Assembly: GCA_033439795.1 (NCBI GenBank)
Contig: JAUTDP010000001.1
Location: 5,518,001-5,582,000, forward strand
Length of the DNA: 64,000 bases
From: Sordaria brevicollis
Lineage: Eukaryota; Ascomycota; Sordariomycetes; Sordariales; Sordariaceae
Reading direction: 5' to 3'
Numbering within the stretch: position 1 is the first letter of the stretch; each line of letters begins with the position of its first letter. Shown here piece by piece: positions 36,192 to 46,610 of the stretch. Under the pieces are notes generated by a model. The model saw only the letters and a list, made by a program, of their open reading frames with translations, was not told the DNA's origin and made no database searches. Made by a program: the position numbers and the translations under genes.

Positions 36192-38872
36192 GATTAAAAA
36201 TTCCTTATCCGTTTAACGCCTACTAAAAATACCTTTAATACTTTATTTATTTATTTTAGTAATAAAGACGTCGATTTAACTTCGCTAATTAAATAAATTA
36301 TAGCCCTTCCTTCGATTATAAACCGGCGCTATAAAGCTATAATCCCTATTACGCCTACTTACCCGCTAATTATATAAATAGAATTTATAATTATTAAATC
36401 TTACTTTATTAATTCCTATAATAAACCTCTTATTATTCTAAATCGTAATATATATAAAAAAATAAAGGTCGAATAAAAGAGGGGGAAACTTTACTTATAA
36501 TATTTCGGTACTAACTTATTCGGCGAAATTTTATTAATATAAAGAGGGTATATATAGGAGGTTATCGATAATAATATAACCATTAATATAAAATTTTAAA
36601 TCGTATTATATAACGTTATATATAATACTATTATTTATAATAATAATAATAAAAATTATATTATAATTTATAATTATAACGTAGCGAGTAATTAATTTTC
36701 CGATAAATATATTAAATTCGATTATAATTTTATTATAAAAGCGTACCTTCGTTATAACCGCTAATATAACGTTTTTACTATTACCTTTAAATTTCGCTTA
36801 ATCGAATTACCTACTAATCCTATATAATTATTAATACCTTTTATTCCCTTTATAATTGATTCGTTAATATTTATTCCTTCCTATAGCTTTATAAACTTAT
36901 TCGTAATTATATAAGCGGTTATTCCTACTACTTAAATATTTCAAATTTCGTATACTCTTAATAATAGTATTAAGGATAAAGGGATAAGTAAACGGATTAT
37001 AACAAATATTATATTAGAGGAGGTTATTAAAATAGAGAAAGAAGACGAAGAAGAAGAGGCGCGTACTAATAAAAAATTACGCAATTTAACGTTTCGAAAC
37101 TTTTACAACTTATAAAAGTATACGCTAAATTTTAAATATAGAAATTATAATAAGGCTATTAAATATTAATTATATTATTTTATAAATAGGAGTAAAACTT
37201 ATTACAACCTCTCCTTTATATAAATCGGTAAATAAATATATACTATTTAATAATAGAAAATTACGCTTACTAATTTACTAAAGGATATATTACGGGAGAT
37301 AATCGATAAAAACGCTACTAACGAGGGTAATAATAATAATAATAATAGCATTAACGTAATAAAGTTTCGAAAGTACAACGGGGGTATTAATATTAACGTT
37401 ATTAATAATATAAATAGTAATAATAATAATACCTATATAAAAATATTAAGCCTTTTATAAATAGCGTTAAAAGAATTTAAAAATCCCCCTTAATATAGCG
37501 GATAATACTTTTACCCTCTTCCCTACCCTTACCTATTAATACTACTACTTTATACCTATAACTATTATTTCGCCCCCCCTCCTCCTCCTCTATTAATATA
37601 TATAATTAATAGTTTTATAACTACTAAATTTATTATTAATACTATATTTATAATTACTATTAATATTAGCCGTCTCCTTCTAACGCTTCCTCTATTTAAT
37701 AGGGTAATAACCGTCGAATTTATAAATACTATATTTAAATATTTTATAATTATATTTTATAAAAAACCTATTAACTGCGCAACTTTAGTAGTAAGGCATA
37801 CCGCAACTAATTTATTACCTTCGTCGTATATTAATATACGCGTACCCTTTATCTCTTTATCTATAATATATTTAATGCTATTATTAATTATATTACTTTT
37901 TATTACTAACGATAATAACGAAATTATCGATAATATATACCTATTAGTACTATTATTACCGCCACTTCCCGCGCCGCTTAATTACACTATAAAAAAATTT
38001 ATTATAGAATTTTTTAAATCGTTCTACCGAATATATTATATTAAGCGTATATTAAAAGTAATATTAATATATAGGGTATTAATAAAATTATAGGAGAAAT
38101 TATAATACCCGTAGTCGCTATACGATTTATTAATATTAAGAAACTAATTGGTAGAATAATATATAATATTAGGGTTCTTTCCCGCATTATATTTTACTTT
38201 TAGAAATAGAATTAAAGATTTCCTTAAAAAGGAATACGCTACGTTAATTACTTAAACGAACTTTTATAATATATCCCCTAATCCTATTATAATATATAAT
38301 TAATTAATATAACGCTCTAAATATTTAATTTGGCTACTTATTATATATTATTAATATTAATATAATTATATTCGAATATAAGGTAGTTAAAACCTTTATT
38401 TCTATAATTAGTAATACTATTATTAATAACGTTAACGATTATAATCGATAATATTTCAAATCGAATTATAGCGAAAGAGGGGGGTTTCTAACAATTTAAT
38501 ATTATTATATAAATAATTACTAACTTTAACTCTAATACTAATTTTAATACTTTCTAATACTTTAACACCTTTTCAAATATTCGATATTATAATATAATAA
38601 AACGTATATATATTCCCTCCCTCCTACTCTCCCTCCTACCTCCACTTAATTATAATACCTATCTCCTTATATTTTATTAATTCGGTAGTATATATTTATT
38701 TATAATTTTTATTATTATTAATTTTATTTATTATTAATTTCGTATTTTTATAATAATTATAAATCTATAATATACGCGCACCTATATCGAACGCTACCTT
38801 CTTTAAAAAGTTTATAAAATTTACGTCCAATATATTATTACTACCTTTATTACGGTATACCCGTTTAAATTA
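36192..38872. other. RIP-mutated interior of the transposon with degraded coding fragments
   Basis: The stretch is saturated with TAA/TAG in all frames. Short plausible peptide fragments remain on the plus strand, for example NKPLIILNRN near 36422 and LGFFPALYFTFRNRIKDF near 38170. They suggest at least one further gene on the plus strand, opposite to the transposase. I do not recognise it. Tandem AAT/ATT microsatellites (for example 37328-37346) are a by-product of the AT bias. Confidence 0.5.
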
Positions 38873-39478
38873 CCGTTTAAAATTATTAAAATATACTTTA
38901 ATAAGGTTAAATTCGGGGGAGTACGGCGGTAAATACTATAATAGAATACCCTTTTAAATATACGCCTACTAGAATTCGACTTGAGGATACTATTTAACGT
39001 TATTTATTACTAAAATACTATTACACCCGGGAAAAGGATTTATTTTTAGTAATACCCTTTTTATTTTCTAATCCTAAAACTTAATAAAATCTATTACACT
39101 CCAAAATATTAATAAATCGAATATACTATTAACGTTAATAGGGGGGAGGAGATAATACCGCCTACCCTTTTTAAACCGGCTAAAGACCGTTACAATAGCG
39201 CCCTTAAGCGCCTAACTAATATAACGAGCTCTATCCCTTCGATTTATACTAAATTCGTTATAAAAAACGAATATTTTTATAATAAATAATAATATTTTGC
39301 TAGACTAATTTGCAATTAGTATAGGGGATTATTACGCTACTTTTATATAGAATCTTTTTTTCTTCTATTTATCCTATCGTAAATACCTTCGTACAATCTC
39401 CTTCGAAACGTAAACGTTATATTCGTCGGCTAGGAAAGTATAGATCTTATCGAAATATAAATCGGACTTTATAATAAA
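38873..39478 (-). pseudogene. Tc1/mariner-type DDE transposase relic
   Basis: One continuous reading frame on the minus strand, with about 13 in-frame stops, keeps the family landmarks in order. These are a helical N-terminal piece (LADEYNVYVSKEIVRRYLR), the first catalytic block (VFYNEFSIN), VTVFSRFKKGRRYYLL, the second block (NPFPGCNSILVINNV) and the third block (LPPYSPEFNLIKVYF). Functional relatives have Asp, Asp and Asp/Glu at the three catalytic positions. Here they read N, N and K, changes that need only G-to-A on the coding strand, as RIP would give. The spacing of second to third block (about 35 residues) fits DD34-type enzymes. The N-terminal DNA-binding part probably lay between 39480 and 39930 but is too degraded to read. 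Confidence 0.8.
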
Positions 39479-39933
39479 AAGCTCTATAACCTTCTATATA
39501 TATTATTAATATAATATTTACTAAATAGGTAATATTATTATATATATTTTAAACGCTTATATTAAAAGTTTTTTAATATTTTATAGTATTTTAGCTGGTA
39601 TAATATACTTACTAGTATTTATTAAATTTCGTTTATACTTCTAAATAATTTTTATAAATATACTAACCGTTATAGCAACTTTATTTGGGTATTCGCTATT
39701 TACTAATATTACATTGATTAACGCCTTTTAATTGGCATTTAGGTAGCGAACTATATCGATTATAGTCGAAAATTAAATAAAAGATAATATAAATACTAAA
39801 GATTAATAAAAGTAATATTACTACATCGATATATCGATTTTTTATAATAATTGTAGCTAATTTTCGATAATAGACAACCTGTTTTAATTGTGTAAATGAT
39901 GAAAAACGACTAAATAGCTAAAAAGTATAATTA

Positions 39934-39991
39934 TGTGCGGTGTGCACACACCCCCTCACGCCAAGACTGTCAAGGTGTTTGAGTTCGGGAA
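39934..39991 (-). repeat. Right terminal inverted repeat
   Basis: Ends GAGTTCGGGAA. It keeps the less mutated state: five TpG sites (on the complementary strand) remain that are TpA in the left copy. Normal-GC DNA begins immediately outside it. Confidence 0.9.
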
Positions 39992-42900
39992 TGATTGGAT
40001 GTGCTTGGAAATTATACCCGAACTATGTATCAGCCACAGGGTCCTTTTTCTCCAGGGACTACTCGGCTTTCATCTGACATGCAGTGCGCCCTCTCAACTA
40101 TGTTATCTCTTCCATCTGGATTTGACATCATGGGCTCGATGTCAAGGCACCCCTTTGTCAAGGTCAGATCGACTGGGGCCATTTGCTTCACCAAGTACGC
40201 CAAGGCCACTGGTACTCCACGACGAGTCTTGTCTATTACAGACGGGCATAGGGAATTTTGTTCCTGGCTTTATTCGTGCACAAGTCTTCCTCGGTCCCGC
40301 ATGTCATGTCACTTGAGGATACAAAGGTAACAGTTGGACTTGACAGACTGCCGCGTTACGTCGTACCCGGGCTTGCCCTCCGGTGTAAGAGGCTTATTGA
40401 AATCATATTGGTATCGCAAATGACCCATTTCTTTATTCGGCAAAACAAATTTGGCGGTTGCAACTGCGTAGAACAGAAATCAGCTAGCCAACGCTCTGGG
40501 TAGAGCTTGGTCAAGGGAGAGCGCCGGGGAAAGCCCGAAACGATGGCCGTTTTCCGCTCTTCGTTGATCAGACAGCGTCAAGGGCTATCAGTGGTGTCCG
40601 CTCAGACAACTTGGACCCATCCGGGCGGAACCCTGATCACAGTTGTCTCAGACCGGAACGCTTTCAAACTACCCGCTGCCGCTGACTGACAACCAAGGCT
40701 GGACTACCCAGTAAGCTCGCTGACATGGCCTACCTAGTGAGCGTTGGTACCTGGCGCTTCACGAGCATGTCGGCTGATGTGGGAGGACTTGGTATCGTTG
40801 ACGGACTCCTAGGCGTCAACGGAGGCTCTTTCAGTCGGACCTATCTATAAAACACACCTATCGTATAGGCAAGCGAACAGATATTGGCTATCTAAGCTGA
40901 TATGACAACAACTCCAACGAGCAGGTTGCCGGTGCGACTGTCATCTGACCAAGTGGACTTCGTACCTCGACGGTCTTGGTCTCTATCACGGCATGTTAAC
41001 TTTCCCATCAAGGAAGTCAAGGCCGCACGTTTTCTTGGGCTATGCACCAGACAGCTGCTCTAGTTTACCACCCAAGTTAACAACTGTACTCGACGTACTT
41101 TCGACCGACAGTATATTACCCTCAAGAGTCTCGATAGGCCCTCCAAGGGCATCAATAGCCCCATCAGAGCTCATCCCTCTCATATCGTTGATGCTTACAT
41201 GCCAGCTGAAGCCAAGCTACAGTGTCTAGTGATCATCGGCCGTAGCAGCTGAGAATTTTGATACCTTTCCCACTCATTTCCAGGGAACAGAAGCAATCAA
41301 GACCCTTCGGACTGATGTCCAATCATGCGGACGGAGCTTGTTGTCGTTCTCAACCGGTACCTGAAAGCCCAGACGACGACACAGTTCGGCAGGTAGATGC
41401 CAAGCCTGGCACTAGCCTATCGCTTTAGACAAGACACGGACCACTTGTGCCAGTGATGGTGGGGTGCGGAGGGGAATCTCCACCACGCTAGGCTGTTATA
41501 GTGATTTGGAAATGATGTGCATATCCTCGCCTGCCCCGTACCATGTAACTTCCTCTCTAGGATTGCAATTCGTACGGACGCGCACCAACTGAAGCAAAAG
41601 AACGAAACAGAAACCTCATTCGTTTTCAACAACGCAATACACAGCAAGCCGAGCGACCCAGTTCAAGGTCGACAAGCGCGTCGTCTTCCAGCCGAACGAT
41701 ATCCATCATGTGGCTCTGATATCTTATCTACACTTACAATTGCCCGACATGGTACTTTCATTATCATCGCTGTAAGCCCGTTACCAAGAAAGCTGAAACT
41801 GGCGCCCATCATGTCCAATCCCCAAACCCATAACCCACTCTTTCGATGTCATGGCGTTTTCTCGATACCAAGCATCGCGTCAATGACATGAGCTTGTTGC
41901 TTTTCTATCACCCCCTCGATCGGTACACTCGAGGTGGACGCCATCCCCCATCATCTCTCTCTCCTGCAGAAAAGAACCCTGGCTGCGTATCAGGACATGC
42001 AGTTCGACGGTACCTCACCTGCTCACCCTCCTTTTCCAAGTTGCCCCAACCCAAGGAACCTGGAAGTTTCAACGCCAGATACCGCGCCTGGTAAGCAGCA
42101 CATTGCATCGCATCGCATAGCATATGGATCGCAGCAGAAACCTGGAGCAGCCAAGCGGGCTGGCAGCAAATCAGGTCGATACCGATTACTCTCCCACCCG
42201 CTTACCCCGTCATCTTTCACCATGGCAATCTGATGGCTTCGGGCATGGGCATCCATCTCCCCATCCTCTCCCTGTCAGTGCCTGGGATCCCGGGGCATGT
42301 ACACGCTAGGTAGTGTTGCCCTCGGAGGACCCTTGGAAAAAGTTGAAGGGAGAGAGGACTGGAGTGAGAGAGTGTGAAGTCTCTTGTGAGGTCTCTCTCT
42401 GGTTTGCGCCTCACCCGAAGCTTCATCAAGCCATATCACATTACACACATCATCATCACTGTGTAGGTAGGGTTCTATCAAAAATTGTTGCAGCCTCACC
42501 GAGCAAGTCCCCGTCCCGCCGTCGATCACAGCATCACTGGCAAATCCAATTTCTCAAACTTTCGCTTAGACTCTACCCACCACAGACACATAGAGTCAAA
42601 CAAACAAGCATTTCACACCCAGAGCGAGCCTCACAGATTCACCACCACGTTGGCCCTCCATCAATCAGTCACGGCAGGGCCAACAGAGACCAGGATGGTT
42701 TCAGAAACTTAGCACTGCTCTGCTCTGGTGGCCCGGCTGGTATGGTGCCTTGCATGAGAGCTACCCATGCTACCTCTATCTGTCGCATCCATAACCCCAT
42801 TCCCACCTCATCTTGTCCAAGTGGAAGCGGGACTCTTTGCGGGAGCAGGCACTTGACGGGTTCAAAGTGATGAGAACCACGGCTCGCTCGCCCTCCATTG

Positions 42901-44279
42901 CAGTCGGCTACCGTAAACAGAGATGGCCCATCCTTGTCGCCACAGCCCCTGTAAGCCTCTCAAGAGTGTCGACGGGCTCTCTTAGGCTCTCCACCGAGTC
43001 CACTCGTGCTCCCGACGTCCCGCAGGCGTTGTCGCTGTTCCGCTGTTCCTCGCGGCGGTGCTCCGTGTTTTGACTTTCGGAGACTTCTTTCTAGCTTCAC
43101 TCACACAGCAGAAAGCTCGACCTCCAGATTGCCAAAGTCCAGACCACCACCCACTACCACCCCGCGGAGGCAACGCGGACTCGGAGTGGAAAGAGAAAGA
43201 GAAGCGCTCGACATGCCCATCCCATATCCCATGATGCATCCGCCTTAGATTCGCACAGGGCATCGCGCTTGCTTCATCAATCAGGTCTCGGAGGCATCCA
43301 TGCTACCGTCTCACACTGGCTATCCAGACACTGTTCAGGCTATCCTCCGAGCGGTGCTTCGTGATTGGCCTTCTTGGTCTTCCCCGCGATGACGGCGACG
43401 AGACCCGTCTTCAGATCTCCCACCCATGCCCGACTTCAATCCCATCATGTACATCTCTTCGGCCTTTGCAAATGCCCATCTTTTCGCAAAAATAGTATCC
43501 CACAGAAAGTACTGTGGATCTTTTCTTTTTTCCCTTCTTCCCCGAGCGCACCTCAGCTGCAGCTAAGGGAGCGTACCTTGCTTGCGATGGAGCCGGACGG
43601 AGATGGGTACAGTCATAGTACACACACTGACTCCCGCCGTCACTCCGTCGCCTACTCCCGGTGCTCATCGTTGTTGCTCTGGTACCTTGTGAACGGGAAG
43701 TCTTCCCTCAACCCCTGTTTTTGATATTCTGCTGGTACAAGGCCGGACAGGTTTTCTACCATTTCACCCCATGATGGGTACATGCGCATCATGCGGCTTG
43801 AGGGTCCTCATACGGCGGCCGGGTGGGTATGCGGTTGAGAAATCTTCCCGAGGTTGATCAAGGATCCAAACCCCAATGTCCGCATCTTCCCCATAGAGAG
43901 GGTATATAACATCTTAGTTCCCGCTCCAGAAAGCTTGAAACTTCCGTCCGTTATTCCCTTCAGTTCATCAAGTTGCCTCAACACCTACCAAAGACAACCT
44001 GCCTCTTCACAAGCTCCAACACATCATCACATCAACATCCGTCTGTGTTAATGATACAAGGTGGTCGATATTGATCAAACAGCATTCGACAGCAAGTTCG
44101 TGTCAAATAAAAGCCAACTTGACGCCTACACCAAAACGAGACGATAAACCATCATCAGCATAGATACTAGCAAGCCGCTTGAGCCGTTATAGCGCTTCTT
44201 GTGGACACACTCATCACTCTACGTACCTCACTTACAACCGCCCTCATCTTACCTATCGACAAATCACTGTTGCCCAAAC
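39992..44279. other. Right half of the gene desert, no supported gene; promoter of the next gene at its end
   Basis: About 4.3 kb of ordinary GC content without recognisable genes. Overlapping short frames are of no evident meaning. The last 400 bp hold the promoter of the gene at 44280, including TATATAA at about 43903-43909. Confidence 0.45.
43903..43909 (+). promoter_or_regulatory. TATA box
   Basis: TATATAA in the context AGAGGGTATATAACATC lies about 370 bp before the ATG at 44280, implying a long 5' UTR or a start site near 43940. Confidence 0.4.
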
Positions 44280-45095
44280 ATGGCTTTCCCTCAACCAGGC
44301 GGGCCGGGTTTTCGTCACGCACAGGTACATGGTGTTTTCTCTTTCCCGCGACCGGCTCCCAACGCTCGTCCGAAAGTTAACACGCCCCCGCAGTCCTTTG
44401 CGGATGCCCAGAACCAGTTCGACATTCTCGAGTGGCACCCCTACTTCATGTCATGCATGAGATACTTCCTGGACCACGCGCAGTACCATGGGCCCGTGCA
44501 GGCTCTTGCCGGATTCGTCAACATCCGACTACCTTTTCAGAAGCCCAACCCGGTTCTGTCCTCGCAGACAGTTCGTCCACCACCGGAACTAGAGGCGTCT
44601 TGCGGTGTCCGGGGAGCGGGAGGAAAGGCGCCCGTCGGGGGCTACGGTTTACAGTCGTACGCGAGTGTCAACTTGATCCCCTATATCCGGCGTCTGGTGG
44701 CTACGGGATACGACTTCCCGGGAGTGCTGCACGGGTTTTTCGGAGACGACTGGGAGGCCGGTATCGGGCCGCTACACGAGAACGAACGACGGAATTACCT
44801 CTTTGCCGCCAAAAGCTCCAACTGGCTCAAGGTCAAGGCGGCCTACGACATGAATGAAGAAGAGTCCATACCGTTCCTGAAACCGTTGCGCGACGCGACC
44901 GAAAGGGAGATTGTTCTGGCGGAGAGAAGCTGGAGCGAATGGTTGGCGATGCAGGACTGGATGCTGGGACCGCGCGCACCGGATGTGCAGCAGCAGCAAC
45001 AGCAACAGCAGCAGCAAGCAAACGGCAATGGCAACGGGAACGGCAACGCCAATGGAGGAGGACGGATGCAGGGTATCAAAAGGGAGGGCGACTAA
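44280..45095 (+). CDS. Conserved-looking fungal protein of unknown function with Q- and NG-rich tail
   Basis: A single-exon frame of 271 codons starts MAFPQPGGPGFRHAQ. I chose this ATG over an in-frame one 81 bases upstream because the extension (SSLYVPHLQPPSS) looks like translated leader. The globular part holds QNQFDILEWHPYFMSCMRYF, YASVNLIPYIRRLVATGYDFPG, HGFFGDDWEAGIGPLHENERRNYLF and AERSWSEWLAMQDWMLGPRAP. It is rich in Trp and aromatics and looks like a folded helical domain. The C-terminus is ten Gln codons (CAG/CAA), then alternating Asn-Gly and a basic end (GIKREGD). There is no signal peptide or membrane segment. It resembles an ascomycete family I have seen without assigned function; I do not name one. 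Confidence 0.8.
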   Translation: MAFPQPGGPGFRHAQVHGVFSFPRPAPNARPKVNTPPQSFADAQNQFDILEWHPYFMSCMRYFLDHAQYHGPVQALAGFVNIRLPFQKPNPVLSSQTVRPPPELEASCGVRGAGGKAPVGGYGLQSYASVNLIPYIRRLVATGYDFPGVLHGFFGDDWEAGIGPLHENERRNYLFAAKSSNWLKVKAAYDMNEEESIPFLKPLRDATEREIVLAERSWSEWLAMQDWMLGPRAPDVQQQQQQQQQQANGNGNGNGNANGGGRMQGIKREGD

Positions 45096-46610
45096 AAGGG
45101 ATCATCCCAGAAGGGAGTTAGTAAGGCGAAACCGGGAACCGGGCAAGGAAAAGCTAATGGGTTGGATAAGTGGGTTCCATTATATCTGTTGAGTGTTGTT
45201 GACGTTCCATTGTACAACCTTTTCTCGCAGGTCATGTTTCAACATGTTAATACACATCTTTGTATGGCCTTGTATCATAGCTACCTTTTTCAGAAACCCA
45301 AAAACAGGTGTGAATGTGCTCTTTTGAACGGGCTAGAGTGACAACTCGAGATGTGCTTTCAAGTCATCAGGTAGTACAAACGCAAAAGATACCGGAATTC
45401 AAACACATGATGACATACTCGCGACACTTCCATGGCAATCGCTATCTGTGACTTCCATTAGAACGAAACTTTTCCACGTCAATTATCTGTTGCCCCAGCC
45501 AAACCGAAGGCCCTTGGAATTGACCACAATTTTCGAAAAGACATAGGCATGGAGATTATAATCACGGCACATCGACTTTCCGTATTCCAATTCCTCCGCA
45601 TAAATCTACCGTACGAATATCGGCCGGCAGTGGCGGTACATTCATAAGACCATTTCCAATTGATACTGTGAAGAGGGATGTACAATACAAAGGGATGAAT
45701 GAACGGAATGCCCGAGACGGAGACGACGACAGCTTCAGCAAGACGGTGCTCCCGCGAATTGAATTGGCCCAAGCTTTGAGTCCTCGCTTCTCCACTTTAA
45801 TTGCGTTTGATGGGTCTTCGGCTCGTGCCGACCTACAAGTGCGGCGATAAGGTTCGCCCTGGTGCAGTGGTGCTTATCCCGGGTACGATACCTTACACCA
45901 TAATTGGTAAGAAACGTGAAAGATTGGATGCCTTTGTCTCCAATGTTTCGTAACTTTCAACATCAGTCCGCTGCAGTCAGACCGACCGGTCGCGCTGTGG
46001 TCATGGTGCGACTTTGACTTTCCAACTGCACCATCTTTCCATATTGTTGGCTTTCAACCCTTTTGGTCTCCCCCGTGCAACCGAACAATAAACTTCGCAT
46101 CTTAGCTTGAATGCTTCAAAAAAATTCCGACAGCATCATATCAAGACCATCAACGAATTCCGCCCATTCTACGAAGTCCAACCAACGCAGCCATACCCAA
46201 GCGGATCACAACGGCCGAACGCGCTACCTCCCTCCAGGTACCAGCTACGCAATTGCTCGAGGCATTCTCACGGAGCTGAACCCACAGCATTTGGAACCAC
46301 CTCTGAAGCCCCCAACGAAGCTCCCCTGGCGGTCATCTGGAGCTAGTGTTGCGCAACGAAGTGAAGTGGAAAGGGCGGGACCATCCGCAAAGGAACAGCT
46401 GCGTCAACCACATGCTTGAAAGCTGACCCTGACAAAGCGCACCCTCGGACATTTGGTCGCGACGACAATAAGGTCGGCTACCAACAACCACCGTTTTTAC
46501 ACAATGACCACAGCCCCGATATAGTACGCGCCCGACATTTTATTGCTACTCTACAACCAAGTACTGCTATCACTACCCCATCGATTCTACCGGTCTCGGA
46601 TGCCCCGACC
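45096..46610. other. 3' flank of the unknown gene and leader of med5
   Basis: About 1.5 kb. A frame open from 46416 runs in phase into med5, but its sequence (MKADPDKAHPRTF) lacks family similarity and is more likely 5' leader. Another open frame at 46111-46419 is probably chance. No RNA gene is seen. Confidence 0.45.

Larger units (their letters stand above)
35521..39991. mobile_element. RIP-mutated DNA transposon with 58-bp terminal inverted repeats and extra cargo
   Basis: A 4471-bp block is bounded by inverted repeats at 35521-35578 and 39934-39991. The interior is strikingly AT-rich, full of TpA and poor in CpA, with sharp edges to normal DNA on both sides. This is the result expected of RIP, which changes C to T mainly in CpA. 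The right end encodes a minus-strand Tc1/mariner-type transposase relic (about 38873-39478). The left 3.3 kb holds other coding relics, including a lysine-rich one. This is larger than usual Tc1/mariner elements (1.3-2.4 kb), so extra genes or a nested insertion are likely. No obvious target-site duplication is visible. There is no intact gene, so it cannot move on its own. Confidence 0.85.

Noticed and set aside
42313..42870. 185-codon plus-strand frame in the gene desert
   Set aside because: Composition is His/Pro/Ser-rich without domain or codon bias, and it overlaps other open frames of equal quality.
46416..46610. N-terminal extension of Med5 from an upstream in-frame ATG
   Set aside because: The 65 residues have no likeness to Med5 N-termini. 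The ATG at 46611 starts the recognisable helix.
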